From: Faecalibacterium prausnitzii
GTDB taxonomy: Bacteria > Bacillota > Clostridia > Oscillospirales > Ruminococcaceae
Assembly (NCBI GenBank): GCA_004558805.1
Contig: SFDE01000002.1
Coordinates: 112,356-176,355, forward strand
DNA length: 64,000 bases
Direction: 5' to 3'
The notes under the pieces are model-generated. The model was not told the origin of the DNA. It made no database searches and was given only the letters and a program-made list of their open reading frames with translations. The stretch's first letter is position 1, and each line of letters opens with the position of its first letter. Shown here in pieces: positions 29,806 to 38,811 of this stretch. The position numbers were made by a program, and so were the translations under genes.

Positions 29806-30339
29806 ATGGAAGAACAGTCCAATGAGGCACTTTGGTATGTTGTGCATACCTATTCCGGCTATGAGAACAAGGTCGCAAACGACCTGCAGACCATGGTGGA
29901 AAACCGTCACCTGCAGGATCTGATCTGCGATATCAAGGTTCCCGTCGAGATGGTTCCTGAAATCGACAAGAACGGTAAGCAGAAGATGGTGGAGCACAAG
30001 CTCTTCCCCGGCTACGTTCTGGTCAAGATGGTGATGAACGACGATACTTGGTACGTTGTGCGCAACACGCGCGGCTGTACCGGTTTTGTGGGTCCCGCCT
30101 CCAAGCCCGTTCCCCTTACTGCTGAAGAAGTGGAGAAGATGGGCGTGGAGAAGGCTGCACCGCTGACCGTGGATTTCAAGGTCGGCGATACCGTGCAGAT
30201 CACCGCTGGTCCTCTGGAAGGCTTTATGGGTCTTGTAGAAGAGATCGACACCGAGAACTTCAAAGTGAAGCTCAAGGTCAACATGTTCGGCCGCGAAACC
30301 CCTGCAGAGGTGGAGATCGGTCAGGTCGAGCTGCCGTAA
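29806..30339 (+). CDS. nusG: Transcription factor NusG
   Basis: 177 residues: NGN domain (WYVVHTYSGYENKVANDL; LFPGYVLVKMVMND; VRNTRGCTGFVG) and C-terminal KOW domain (FKVGDTVQITAGPLEGFMGLVEEID). Binds RNA polymerase and links to translation/Rho. Confidence 0.97.
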   Translation: MEEQSNEALWYVVHTYSGYENKVANDLQTMVENRHLQDLICDIKVPVEMVPEIDKNGKQKMVEHKLFPGYVLVKMVMNDDTWYVVRNTRGCTGFVGPASKPVPLTAEEVEKMGVEKAAPLTVDFKVGDTVQITAGPLEGFMGLVEEIDTENFKVKLKVNMFGRETPAEVEIGQVELP

Positions 30340-30475
30340 CCAATCGGCACAGATCGTTTACCAAGGTAAGACCGCAGTGCGGTTCTTATAGAGCGTGTGC
30401 AGGGTGCATGCGCTCGTGGGAGGCGTGGAGACACCGCGCCGCAACTCACCACAGATTTTTGGAGGTGCATTTATC

Positions 30476-30901
30476 ATGGCACAGAAAGTTACTGGCTACA
30501 TCAAGCTGCAGATCGAGGCAGGCAAGGCGACTCCGGCTCCCCCGGTTGGTCCTGCTCTGGGTCAGAAGGGCGTCAACATCATGGCGTTCACCAAGGAGTT
30601 CAACGAGCGTACCAAGAACCAGATGGGTTACGTCATCCCCGTCGTCATCACCGTGTATGCTGACCGCTCCTTCAGCTTCATCACCAAGACTCCTCCGGCA
30701 GCCGTTCTGATCAAGAAGGCAGCTGGTATCAACACCGCTTCCGGCAAGCCCAACAAGGAAAAGGTTGCTTCTCTGACCGCCGCTCAGGTGGAGGAGATCG
30801 CCAAGACCAAGATGCCCGACCTGAACGCCGCTTCTCTGGAAGCTGCATGCAGCATGGTCCGTGGCACCTGCCGCTCCATGGGCGTCACCGTCGAGGGCTG
30901 A
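30476..30901 (+). CDS. rplK: 50S ribosomal protein L11
   Basis: 141 residues from [12 protein letters not shown], with GGAGGTG 8 nt upstream. [17 protein letters not shown] and the C-terminal RNA-binding domain [13 protein letters not shown] are diagnostic. The 136-nt gap after nusG contains ACCGC-AG-TGCGGT and other small hairpins, possibly part of a leader. Confidence 0.97.
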   Translation: MAQKVTGYIKLQIEAGKATPAPPVGPALGQKGVNIMAFTKEFNERTKNQMGYVIPVVITVYADRSFSFITKTPPAAVLIKKAAGINTASGKPNKEKVASLTAAQVEEIAKTKMPDLNAASLEAACSMVRGTCRSMGVTVEG

Positions 30902-30958
30902 GACATAAACAGTGGGAGGGCATGACACTGCCCGCATGACCACACAGGAGGATATACA

Positions 30959-31651
30959 ATGAAACATGGCAAGCATTATGTCGACGCTGCAAAGCTGGTC
31001 GATTCTACTAAACTGTACGATGTGAACGAGGCTCTGGAGCTGGCTTGCAAGACCGCTTCTGCCAAGTTCGACGAGACCGTTGAGCTGCACGTCCGTCTGG
31101 GCGTTGATGGCCGTCACGCAGACCAGCAGGTCCGCGGCGCTGTCGTTCTGCCCAACGGCACCGGCAAGACCGTGCGCGTGTGCGCCATTGCCAAGGGTCC
31201 CGCTGCTGCTGCTGCTGAGGCTGCAGGTGCAGACATCGTTGGTGATGACGAGCTGATCGCAAAGATCGCCGGCGGCTTCATGGACTTTGACGTTGTTGTG
31301 ACCACCCCCGACATGATGGGTCGCGTTGGTCGCCTCGGTAAGGTCCTGGGCCCCCGTGGTCTGATGCCCAACCCCAAGGCTGGTACCGTTGCTCCTGATC
31401 TGGGCAAGGCTGTCAGCGAGGCTAAGGCTGGTAAGATCGAGTACCGTCTGGACAAGCAGAACATCATCCATGTTCCCGTGGGCAAGGCTTCTTTCGGTGC
31501 AGAGAAGCTGTACACCAACCTGAACACCGTGCTGGAGGCTATTGCCAAGGCAAAGCCCGCTGCTGCTAAGGGTACCTACTTCAAGAGCGCTACCATCGCC
31601 ACCACCATGGGCCCTGGCATCCGTCTCAACACCCTGAAGTACGGTGTTTGA
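30959..31651 (+). CDS. rplA: 50S ribosomal protein L1
   Basis: 230 residues, [33 protein letters not shown] and VPVGKASF are the L1 signature regions. In E. coli L1 represses its own operon. Confidence 0.97.
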   Translation: MKHGKHYVDAAKLVDSTKLYDVNEALELACKTASAKFDETVELHVRLGVDGRHADQQVRGAVVLPNGTGKTVRVCAIAKGPAAAAAEAAGADIVGDDELIAKIAGGFMDFDVVVTTPDMMGRVGRLGKVLGPRGLMPNPKAGTVAPDLGKAVSEAKAGKIEYRLDKQNIIHVPVGKASFGAEKLYTNLNTVLEAIAKAKPAAAKGTYFKSATIATTMGPGIRLNTLKYGV

Positions 31652-31673
31652 TCTTTTGATCTGAGTTTCTAAA

Positions 31674-31712
31674 GTTTTTCTGTCGTCTGTTTGGGGCGGC
31701 AGAAAAATTTTG
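31674..31712 (+). terminator. Terminator after rplA
   Basis: TTTTTCTGTCG...CGGCAGAAAAATTTT stem with a T-rich tail. Confidence 0.75.
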
Positions 31713-31734
31713 TAAAGAAATTTCAAAAAAGTAC

Positions 31735-31763
31735 TTGACAACTCCGCACGTTTGCGGTAATAT
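31735..31763 (+). promoter_or_regulatory. Promoter of rplJ-rplL
   Basis: TTGACA (31735-31740), 17 bp, TAATAT (31758-31763). Confidence 0.82.
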
Positions 31764-31769
31764 GATCAT

Positions 31770-31890
31770 GCTGTTTTTGAGACAGCAGGTGCTGGAGTCC
31801 AGCGTAAGGCTATGCCGCCTGCCGAGAAACGTGCGTAAAGTTGCTTTATGCCTCTTTCTCGACCAAGTGCGGGAAAGAGGCTTTTTTCAT
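31770..31890 (+). promoter_or_regulatory. Ribosomal protein L10 leader with attenuator
   Basis: GCTGGAGTCCAGCGTAAGGC resembles the kink-turn L10(L12)4-binding element, followed by a terminator-like hairpin GCCTCTTTCTC...GGAAAGAGGC-TTTTTT (31850-31887). L10 bound to the leader should lower rplJL expression. Confidence 0.82.
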
Positions 31891-31936
31891 ACGACTCCGG
31901 TTTTTGATACAAGTTTTTGAAACGAGGTGAAACCGA

Positions 31937-32452
31937 ATGCCCAGTGCAAAGATTCTTTCTGAAAAGCAGGCTTATGTCGCTGATCTGAAGGCAAAGTTTG
32001 AGAGTGCGGTTTCCGGCTGCGTCGTCGCTTACGGCGGCATTAACGTCGAGAACGACACCAAGCTCCGTAAGGAGCTGCGTGAGGCAGGCGTTGATTACAT
32101 GGTCGTGAAGAACACCATGCTGCGTCTGGCAGTCAAGGGTACCTCCCTGGAGGCTCTGGCTGAAAACTTCAAGGGTGACACTGCTGTCGCTTTTGCTCAC
32201 GAAGAAGATCCCATGGCTGCTGCCCGCATCCTGTGCAAGTATCAGGACGGCGATAAGTCCAAGAAGTTTGTCGTGAAGGCTGGCTTCATGGAAGGCAAGA
32301 CTATGGACGCTGCCGAGACCAACGCCATCGCAAAGCTGCCCAACCGCGAAGGTATGCTGTCTATGTTTGCAGGCGCCCTCACCAGCACTCTGTCTGGTCT
32401 GGCTGTTGCAATGCAGGCTTATGCCGACAAGCAGGAGGAGCCCGCTGCCTAA
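31937..32452 (+). CDS. rplJ: 50S ribosomal protein L10
   Basis: 171 residues, MPSAKILSEKQAYVADLKAKF; VVAYGGINVENDTKLRKELREAG and YMVVKNTMLRLA are characteristic. Stalk base protein; binds the leader upstream. Confidence 0.97.
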   Translation: MPSAKILSEKQAYVADLKAKFESAVSGCVVAYGGINVENDTKLRKELREAGVDYMVVKNTMLRLAVKGTSLEALAENFKGDTAVAFAHEEDPMAAARILCKYQDGDKSKKFVVKAGFMEGKTMDAAETNAIAKLPNREGMLSMFAGALTSTLSGLAVAMQAYADKQEEPAA

Positions 32453-32524
32453 TGGCTGCGTGACCGCTGCTTAAACGATTCTGAAATCAACAAACAAAAC
32501 CATTTATATTGGAGGGTTATTACC

Positions 32525-32899
32525 ATGGCTTCTGAGAAGATTACTGCCATCATCGACTCCGTCAAGGAGCTGTCCGTTCTGGAGCTGAAGGAACTCATCG
32601 ACGCTTACTGCGAGGAGTTCGGCGTTTCTGCTGTTGCTGCTGCTGCTCCCGCTGCTGCTGGCGCTGCTGCTGCTGCTGAGGAAGAGAAGACCGAGTTCGA
32701 CGTCATCCTGGCTGAGGCTGGCGCTACCAAGATGCAGGTCATCAAGCTGGTGAAGGAGATCACCGGTCTGGGCCTGAAGGAAGCTAAGGCTATCGTTGAT
32801 GGCGCTCCCAAGGCTGTTAAGGAGAAGGTCTCCAAGGCTGAGGCTGACGACATCAAGAAGAAGCTGGAAGAGGCTGGCGCTAAGGTCGAGGTTAAGTAA
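32525..32899 (+). CDS. rplL: 50S ribosomal protein L7/L12
   Basis: 124 residues: N-terminal dimerisation helices, Ala-rich hinge ([18 protein letters not shown]) and the C-terminal domain [20 protein letters not shown]...[17 protein letters not shown]. Stalk protein recruiting translation GTPases. Confidence 0.98.
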   Translation: MASEKITAIIDSVKELSVLELKELIDAYCEEFGVSAVAAAAPAAAGAAAAAEEEKTEFDVILAEAGATKMQVIKLVKEITGLGLKEAKAIVDGAPKAVKEKVSKAEADDIKKKLEEAGAKVEVK

Positions 32900-32933
32900 T
32901 TTAACCCCCTTCCTTACGTTCTTTCTTGAACAC

Positions 32934-32970
32934 AAAGAGGTCTGTGCCGCAAGGTGCAGACCTCTTTTTT
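32934..32970 (+). terminator. Terminator after rplL
   Basis: AAAGAGGTCTG-TGCC-GCAA-GGTGCAGACCTCTTTTTT. Confidence 0.9.
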
Positions 32971-33054
32971 GCTGCACTTTTCTATTGCTGCAAACTATGC
33001 TATACTGTGACTGACAGGAGGAGCGGCGGACCCCTTCCCCGCCGCACAAATGCT

Positions 33055-34188
33055 ATGGACTATCGCAACTGGAACAACGGACTTTCCACTTCCCTGCTGG
33101 GCTTTGGCTGTATGCGCTTTCCCACAAAGGCGGACGGCAGCATTGACGAGCCCCGTGCCGAGGCGCTGCTGAACACTGCAAAGGACGCTGGTGTGAATTA
33201 TTTTGACACTGCCTACCCCTACCACGGCGGGGAAAGCGAGCCCTTTGTGGGGCGGGTCATTGCCAAATGGGACCGCAGCAGCTTTTACCTTGCCACCAAA
33301 CTGCCCCTGTGGAACTGTAACACGCTGGATGAGGCAAAGGATCTTTTTGAGCAGCAGTTCCGGCGGCTGGGGGTGGAGTATATCGACTTCTACCTGCTGC
33401 ACTCCCTCCATGCCGCCCGGTACCGCAAGGCAAAGGAGATGGGTGTGGTGGACTGGCTATGGCAGCAGAAAGCGGCAGGTCGGATCCGGAACTTCGGTTT
33501 TTCCTGCCACGACAACGCCGCCGGCTTTGAAGAGATCCTGCGGGACCAGCCCTGGGATTTCTGCCAGCTGCAGTACAACTATCTGGACCGGGATGACCGT
33601 GCCGAGGAGATCAGCGGCGACCGGGGCTATCGGCTCACCGAGGAGCTGGGCGTTCCCCTGATCATCATGGAGCCCATCAAGGGCGGCACCCTTGCCGCCC
33701 TGCCTGCCGATGCCGCCGCCCCTCTCCGGGCACTGGACCAAAAGGCATCCGACGCTTCCTGGGCACTGCGGTGGGTGGGCAGCCGCCGGAACGTCCATGT
33801 GATCCTCTCCGGCATGAGCGCCGAGGATCAGCTTGCAGATAACCTTGCCACCTTCCGCCGGTTCCGTCCCCTCTCCCCTGCGGAGGAAGCTGCTGTGGAG
33901 AATGCCGCCGCTGTGCTCCGCAGCCGCATCCGCATCGGCTGCACCGGCTGCCGCTACTGTATGCCCTGCCCCATGGGGGTGGACATCCCGGACAACTTCA
34001 GTATCTGGAACAAGCTGGGGATGTTCCAGCAGCCGGAGGCGATAAAAAACCAGTGGACCCAGCAGTTCCCGGACAGTGAAAAGGCGCTGCACTGCATCCG
34101 CTGCGGCAAATGTGAGGCGGTCTGTCCTCAGAAACTGCCCATCCGCACCGCACTGGCACAGGCGCAGGCAGAGCTGGACGGGTTGTAA
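33055..34188 (+). CDS. Aldo/keto reductase with C-terminal [4Fe-4S] domain
   Basis: 377 residues. AKR barrel with LGFGCMRFPTKADG, catalytic YPYHGG (Tyr) and Lys in ATKLPL, and FYLLHSL (His). The C-terminus adds ferredoxin-like Cys groups (CTGCRYCMPCPMGVDIP and CIRCGKCEAVCPQKLPI), the AKR-ferredoxin fusion common in Clostridia. Start: AGGAGGAG (33015-33022) is 32 nt before the ATG, but GCGGCG...CGCCGC between them can fold and bring it near. A TATACT box sits at 33001. Confidence 0.9.
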   Translation: MDYRNWNNGLSTSLLGFGCMRFPTKADGSIDEPRAEALLNTAKDAGVNYFDTAYPYHGGESEPFVGRVIAKWDRSSFYLATKLPLWNCNTLDEAKDLFEQQFRRLGVEYIDFYLLHSLHAARYRKAKEMGVVDWLWQQKAAGRIRNFGFSCHDNAAGFEEILRDQPWDFCQLQYNYLDRDDRAEEISGDRGYRLTEELGVPLIIMEPIKGGTLAALPADAAAPLRALDQKASDASWALRWVGSRRNVHVILSGMSAEDQLADNLATFRRFRPLSPAEEAAVENAAAVLRSRIRIGCTGCRYCMPCPMGVDIPDNFSIWNKLGMFQQPEAIKNQWTQQFPDSEKALHCIRCGKCEAVCPQKLPIRTALAQAQAELDGL

Positions 34189-34216
34189 GGCGGTACCGGT
34201 CTGCCCCGTGATACGC

Positions 34217-34262
34217 AAAAAGAGCAGGATACCCGTCCGCAGACGGAGCATCCTGCTCTTTG
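34217..34262. terminator. Bidirectional intrinsic terminator
   Basis: AAAAAGAGCAGGAT...ATCCTGCTCTTT with an inner CCGTC/GACGG stem; serves the aldo/keto reductase (+) and GntR (-) genes. Confidence 0.88.
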
Positions 34263-34291
34263 GATCTTCTTGAGGATCTTCTCTTACATTC

Positions 34292-34951
34292 TTACCACAG
34301 GCGGATGACCTTGATGACGCCCTCAGCCTTGTCCCGTGCCAGCTCCAGATGGTGCTGCAGGGAGTCTGCGGCGCGGTCCCAGTCGTTGTCCAGCGCTGCA
34401 TCCAGGATCTGCAGGTGCTCCTCGCAGGTCTGCTCCTGATTGATCATGCTCACCTTGCCGGTCATGATGCGGAACCGGGTGTTCAGACCAGTGATCCGGT
34501 CGTATGCCGAACGCAGATACTTGTTGGGCAGGGTGCTCATGAGCAGCTCGTGGAATTCATCGTCCGACTTGCAGAAATCGGCAATGTGCTCCGGATGGTG
34601 CATCAGCTCTTCGTATGCTGCCAGCTGCTCCTGGGGAATACGGTCGCCGTATGTACGCAGCGCATAAGGCTCCACCAGCAGCCGCATCTCGAACATGCTG
34701 TGGACGTCCTCCTCGGTGATGCCGGAAACCATGAGACCCTTTTTGGGCAGGATGGTGATAAGCCCCTCCTGCTCCAGTCTGCCCAGTGCATCCCGCATGG
34801 GAGTGCGGCTGATGTTGCCCATCTCTGCGCAGAGCTTCTGCTCGTTCAGAAACTCGTTGGGGCGGTACTCACAGTTCAGGATCTTGGTCTTCAGGTACTG
34901 GTACGCCTGCAGTTTCAAGCTTGGCTTGGTCTGCGTCTCCATTTCTTTCAT
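34292..34951 (-). CDS. GntR-family regulator, FCD (FadR-like) type
   Basis: 219 residues. The ATG at 34951 is 9 nt from GGAG; an ATG at 34957 is too close. N-terminal winged helix (AYQYLKTKILNCEYRPNEFLNEQKLCAEMGNISRTPMRDALGRLEQEGLITILPKKGLMVSGI) and an all-helical FCD ligand domain with potential metal ligands (FHELLM, HLELARD). Effector and target unknown. Confidence 0.9.
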   Translation of the reverse strand: MKEMETQTKPSLKLQAYQYLKTKILNCEYRPNEFLNEQKLCAEMGNISRTPMRDALGRLEQEGLITILPKKGLMVSGITEEDVHSMFEMRLLVEPYALRTYGDRIPQEQLAAYEELMHHPEHIADFCKSDDEFHELLMSTLPNKYLRSAYDRITGLNTRFRIMTGKVSMINQEQTCEEHLQILDAALDNDWDRAADSLQHHLELARDKAEGVIKVIRLW

Positions 34952-34991
34952 TGTCATCTTCTCCTATATTTCTTCTTCCATATAAACGCCA

Positions 34992-35015
34992 AAAAGCAGC
35001 TTCTGTTCCAAGCTG
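34992..35015 (-). terminator. Attenuator-like hairpin in the gntR leader
   Basis: Minus-strand AGCAGCTT-ggaacag-AAGCTGCT then TTTT, 40 nt upstream of the gntR start. It may be a leaky terminator for the gntR transcript. The remaining 35016-35221 is AT-rich with no supported gene. Confidence 0.5.
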
Positions 35016-35221
35016 CTGCGTGCCATGCCTCACGGGTCATGTATCCCGGCTGCAATCCCAGTCTTTCTTCTGATATATTATTTCACATTACAGCATATTT
35101 TACAAGACTTTTCTATTAACTTTGGCGCGTTTTCCGTTTTATCCAAATTTTTGGCTTTATTTTTGCCAAATCTTACAAAGTTTTTGTGCTTGTTACCAAA
35201 GCAGCTTTTTTTCACACGATT

Positions 35222-35250
35222 TTGCATACAACCGCAAAGTATGTTACAAT
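35222..35250 (+). promoter_or_regulatory. Promoter of the fur-like gene
   Basis: TTGCAT, 17 bp, TACAAT (35245-35250), 42 bp before the start. Confidence 0.72.
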
Positions 35251-35292
35251 AGTCAAAAAGATCCCTATCACGAAAAGGAGTGTTTGCATTTC

Positions 35293-35769
35293 ATGGCGCG
35301 CAGCGATGGTTACAATACAAAGACCCGGCAGTTGATCTTAGACTACCTCATCAACAACCGGCAGCATGCGGTCAGTGCCTCCAATATTCTGGAGCATCTG
35401 GAGCAACAGGGGGCAAGTCCCAACCCCACCACGGTCTACCGCTATCTGGACAAGCTTGCCGGGGAGCAGCGGATCATGAAATATGTGGCGGACAAGGGCG
35501 AGCGGGCGGTGTTCCAGTATGTGGACGAGGGGCGTCACTGCCGGGAGCACCTGCACCTGAAATGCGTCCAGTGCGGACGGATCTATCATCTGGACTGTCA
35601 CTTCATGGACGAGGTCCGCGCCCATCTGATGGCGGAGCACGGCTTTACCCTTCAGTGCGAGGGCAGCGTTTTGTACGGACTTTGCCGCCACTGTGCCCAG
35701 CAAAACGATCAGCCTGAACAAACTGCAAAAAATTGCCCCTGCTGTGTTGACACGGACAAAAAGCCGTGA
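35293..35769 (+). CDS. Fur-family metalloregulator
   Basis: 158 residues. Winged helix with NPTTVYRYLDKLAGE, the metal sites in HCREHLHLKCVQCGRIYHLDCHF and structural-zinc pairs CVQC and CRHC, followed by another Cys pair (NCPCC). Which metal or stress it senses (Fe, Zn, peroxide) cannot be read out. AAGGAG is 12 nt from the ATG. The asnB T-box promoter lies inside its last codons. Confidence 0.9.
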   Translation: MARSDGYNTKTRQLILDYLINNRQHAVSASNILEHLEQQGASPNPTTVYRYLDKLAGEQRIMKYVADKGERAVFQYVDEGRHCREHLHLKCVQCGRIYHLDCHFMDEVRAHLMAEHGFTLQCEGSVLYGLCRHCAQQNDQPEQTAKNCPCCVDTDKKP

Positions 35770-35775
35770 TACAAT
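35747..35775 (+). promoter_or_regulatory. Promoter of the asnB T-box leader
   Basis: TTGACA (35747-35752), 17 bp, TACAAT (35770-35775) with extended TGA; overlaps the end of the fur-like gene. Confidence 0.8.
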
Positions 35776-35781
35776 GCAGGC

Positions 35782-36079
35782 AGAAAAAGGCAACGACCGG
35801 GAAAAGTAAGGTATCCGGGTTCTTTTACAGAGAGCGCCCTGTGGTGGAACGGCGCAGAGAACGATACCCGAACGAACACCCGTGAGCTTCCCCCTGAACC
35901 CGCACGGCGGCAGTAGGGGCAGACGTGCGCCGCTCGTTATCGCGGCAGTGCTTTCAACGGGGAGAGCGCACAAAAGTGACCGGTATCTGCTTTGCAAGCC
36001 GGTAATTTAGGTGGCACCACGGATACGGCAGCATATTCGTCCTAGGACAAAAGGGATGAATGTGCTGCCGTATTTTTTT
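35782..36079 (+). promoter_or_regulatory. T-box riboswitch, Asn specifier
   Basis: T-box core TAGGTGGCACCACGG (36008-36022) and terminator GATACGGCAGCA...TGCTGCCGTATTTTTTT (36022-36077). Specifier by alignment with the other leaders: AAC at 35875-35877 (AAC-ACC-CGTGAG), matching the asparagine synthase downstream. Confidence 0.92.
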
Positions 36080-36108
36080 GGTATTTTTTGCAAAGAGGGG
36101 TAAGAAAT

Positions 36109-37695
36109 ATGTGTTGTGTTATGGGTTACACGGGGCACGATATCCGTGCCGACAAATTCAGGGAATACCTGCTCCGGACGGTGGACCGGGGTCCCGACGA
36201 TCAGCGGGTGGTGGAAGGTCCCTTTGGGCTTATGGGCTTTGGGCGGCTTGCCATCATGGGTCTGACCCCGGAGGGGATGCAGCCCTTCTATCGGGGCGCC
36301 GACTGCGTGGTGTGCAACGGCGAGCTCTACGGATTCCGGTTTGAAAAAGAGGTGCTGAAGCGCCGGGGCTACAAGTTCCAGTCCGACTGCGACTGCGAGA
36401 TCCTGTTGCCCCTGTACTACGAGTACGGACTGGATATGTTCCGCCATATGGATTCGGAATTTGCTCTGATCCTCTATGATTCCCGGAAGGACCGGCTCAT
36501 TGCCGCCCGGGACCCCATCGGCATCCGTCCCCTGTTCTACGGCTACTCCAAGTCCAGCCACAAGATCGCCTTTGCCTCCGAGATGCGCAACCTCATCGGT
36601 TGGTGCGATGACATCCGTCCCTTCCCCATCGGCAGCTACTACTGCGACGGTCGGTTCGTGCGGTATGAGGACATTGCAGACGTGCCCGCTCCCATGCAGG
36701 ATGACCTGCCCACCATCCTGACCAACATCCGTGAAAAGCTTATTGCAGGCGTGGAAAAGCGGCTGGATGCCGATGCACCGGTGGGCTTTCTGCTTTCCGG
36801 TGGTTTGGACTCCTCCCTGGTGTGCTCCATTGCCGCCAAAAAGCTGGGCAAGCCCATCCGCACCTTTGCCATCGGCATGGACACCGACGCCATCGACCTG
36901 AAATACGCCCGGCAGACCGCCGATTATCTGGGCAGCGAGCACCATGAGATCATCATTAACCGGGAGGTGGTGCTGAAGAATCTGGAAGAGGTGATCCGGC
37001 TGCTGGGCACCTGGGATATCACCACCATCCGTGCCAGCATGGGCATGTACCTGCTGTGCAAGGCGATCCACGAGCAGACCGATGTGCGGGTGCTGCTGAC
37101 CGGCGAGATCTCCGATGAGCTGTTCGGCTACAAGTACACCGACTACGCCCCCACCGCCGATGCCTTCCAGCAGGAGAGCCAGAAGCGGATCCGGGAGCTG
37201 TACATGTACGATGTGCTCCGGGCAGACCGGTGCATCTCCTCCAACAGCATCGAGGCGCGGGTGCCCTTTGGGGATCTGGACTTTGTGCGGTACGTCATGG
37301 CGATCGACCCGGAAAAGAAGGTGAACCGCTACGGCAAGGGCAAGTACCTGCTGCGGAAAGCGTTTGAGGGAGACTGGCTGCCGCCGGAGATTCTGTGGCG
37401 GGAAAAGGCAGCCTTCTCCGATGCCGTAGGACACAGCATGGTGGACGACATCAAGGAGTACGCCGAAGGGCTGTACACCGATGAGGAATTCCAGCTGCGC
37501 CGCGCCAACTACTCCGCCCACTGTATGCCCTTTACCAAGGAGAGCCTGCTGTACCGGGAGATCTTTGAGAAGTACTACTACGACCAGAGCCGCACCATCG
37601 TGGGCTTCTGGATGCCCAACAAGGCATGGCCCGGCTGCAATGTCAACGACCCCTCTGCCCGGGTACTGGCAAACTACGGTGCCTCCGGCGTGTAA
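36109..37695 (+). CDS. asnB: Asparagine synthase (glutamine-hydrolysing)
   Basis: 528 residues. The start MCCVMGY exposes Cys2, the amidotransferase nucleophile, after Met removal; an upstream in-frame ATG at 36088 would hide it. Class II glutaminase (RGPDDQRV, CNGELYG), then the PP-loop synthetase domain (LLSGGLDSSLVCSIAAKKL). Makes Asn from Asp and Gln; under the Asn T-box. Confidence 0.96.
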   Translation: MCCVMGYTGHDIRADKFREYLLRTVDRGPDDQRVVEGPFGLMGFGRLAIMGLTPEGMQPFYRGADCVVCNGELYGFRFEKEVLKRRGYKFQSDCDCEILLPLYYEYGLDMFRHMDSEFALILYDSRKDRLIAARDPIGIRPLFYGYSKSSHKIAFASEMRNLIGWCDDIRPFPIGSYYCDGRFVRYEDIADVPAPMQDDLPTILTNIREKLIAGVEKRLDADAPVGFLLSGGLDSSLVCSIAAKKLGKPIRTFAIGMDTDAIDLKYARQTADYLGSEHHEIIINREVVLKNLEEVIRLLGTWDITTIRASMGMYLLCKAIHEQTDVRVLLTGEISDELFGYKYTDYAPTADAFQQESQKRIRELYMYDVLRADRCISSNSIEARVPFGDLDFVRYVMAIDPEKKVNRYGKGKYLLRKAFEGDWLPPEILWREKAAFSDAVGHSMVDDIKEYAEGLYTDEEFQLRRANYSAHCMPFTKESLLYREIFEKYYYDQSRTIVGFWMPNKAWPGCNVNDPSARVLANYGASGV

Positions 37696-37740
37696 GTTTT
37701 GTGCAAAAATTGCCAAAATTTTAAAAAACTACTGTAGGGT

Positions 37741-37769
37741 TTGACAAAGCAGGAATAGTATTCCATAAT
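37741..37769 (+). promoter_or_regulatory. Promoter upstream of the small ATT-start gene
   Basis: TTGACA, 17 bp, CATAAT. Confidence 0.7.
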
Positions 37770-37819
37770 ACCTGTAGATAAATAGGAAAAAGAACCGTCT
37801 TAAAAGAAGGGCTTTTGGT

Positions 37820-38080
37820 ATTGCGCCGTTTCAGCTGCCCCTGCCCCCGGAGGCACGGCTCCGTTTCTGGGACTTTTTCCCGGCGGAAAAGCGCTGCCAA
37901 CGGTGGGGCAATGTTCCCTTCCGGTATTTTGACACGGCGGAGATGCTGTGCATCCTGCTGGAACTGGAGCACGCCCTGCAGGACACGGCACAGACAGAAA
38001 CGCTGCACCGGCTTGCCGGGCATTTCTATCGGGTCAACCGGCTGACCACGGAGATCTCCGATCCCCTGGCAGCACCGTGA
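37820..38080 (+). CDS. Small protein, probably starting at ATT
   Basis: An 86-codon frame follows its own promoter and an SD-like AGAAGGG 8 nt before ATT (37820), and ends 20 nt before a strong terminator. There is no ATG, GTG or TTG in frame until a Met at residue 42. The protein is well composed (PPEARLRFWDFFPAEKRCQRWG, DTAEMLCILLELEHAL, LAGHFYRVNRLTTEI), largely helical, not recognised. Alternatives are a pseudogene with a lost start or a sequencing difference. Confidence 0.5.
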   Translation: MAPFQLPLPPEARLRFWDFFPAEKRCQRWGNVPFRYFDTAEMLCILLELEHALQDTAQTETLHRLAGHFYRVNRLTTEISDPLAAP

Positions 38081-38100
38081 CCACTGCCCCCTTTTGACAC

Positions 38101-38133
38101 AAAAACACCCCCGGCTTCCGTCGGGGGTGTTTT
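38101..38133. terminator. Bidirectional intrinsic terminator
   Basis: AAAACACCCCCGG-CTTC-CGTCGGGGGTGTTTT, between the small gene (+) and the TetR gene (-). Confidence 0.85.
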
Positions 38134-38156
38134 GCGTTCTATGGTCTCCGGGACCT

Positions 38157-38708
38157 TCACATCCGGATCTTCTGGGCGGCACGGGCAATGGAGGCAAGCA
38201 GGCTCACCAGACGCTTTTCGTCCATCTGCCCGCAGTAGCTGGTAAAGGTGTAGTAGCAGCCCTGCACGCAGAAGGACAGCACCACTTTCCGCACCACGTC
38301 ACTTTCAAAAGAGGGGTCTTTTTCTGCAATGCACCGGCACAGCATCCCCTCCACCCGGTTGATGAACAGCCCCTGCCGGGAATCTGCAAAGACGATGTTC
38401 ACCGCCTCCTGGTTCCGCACAAAAGCACGGAACAGCTCCCGGGTCAGCCACTCGGTGCGCTCGCTGACATCGCTGGCAGTGAGCCGGGGCAGGCTTGCCA
38501 CCACTGCCTCCACCAATTCATCCTCCATGGCGGTGGCGAGGGCATAGATGTCCTGATAATGGGCGTAGAAGGTAGATTTGTTGATGCACGCCAGGTCGCA
38601 CAGCTCCTTGACCCGGATCTTTTCCAGAGGCTTTTGTGCCCGCAGCTCCATAAAGGCGTTCTTGATGGCACGCTCGGTTTTTTCAATACGAATGTCCAGA
38701 AAATCCAC
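38157..38708 (-). CDS. TetR-family regulator with non-ATG start
   Basis: About 180 residues. TetR helix-turn-helix: RIEKTERAIKNAFMELRAQKPLEKIRVKELCDLACINKSTFYAHYQDIYAL. No ATG is near; GTG at 38708 is the nearest normal alternative start, while CTG at 38699 has the better SD (GAGGTG, 6 nt). The C-terminal ligand domain is helical. A palindrome-like GTTGATTATCCAAC lies just upstream (38724-38737), a candidate own-operator. No exporter is adjacent. Confidence 0.82.
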   Translation of the reverse strand: MDFLDIRIEKTERAIKNAFMELRAQKPLEKIRVKELCDLACINKSTFYAHYQDIYALATAMEDELVEAVVASLPRLTASDVSERTEWLTRELFRAFVRNQEAVNIVFADSRQGLFINRVEGMLCRCIAEKDPSFESDVVRKVVLSFCVQGCYYTFTSYCGQMDEKRLVSLLASIARAAQKIRM

Positions 38709-38723
38709 CTCTTTTGCGTTTTT

Positions 38724-38737
38724 GTTGATTATCCAAC
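38724..38737. promoter_or_regulatory. Candidate operator upstream of the TetR gene
   Basis: GTTG-ATTATC-CAAC, short palindrome 16 bp from the probable start. The 10-mer ATTATCCAAC recurs at 39353-39362 in front of niaR. Confidence 0.4.
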
Positions 38738-38811
38738 ACTTTTCCGGTTTTGTGGATAGACAAGCTCCGCTGCCTTTTTTATACTGGATACAAGAACGGA
38801 AGCCGCCTTTG

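Noticed and set aside
37721-38197. 158-codon minus-strand ORF opposite the ATT-start gene
   Set aside because: Pro/Arg/Gln-rich shadow; the plus-strand frame has promoter, SD and terminator.
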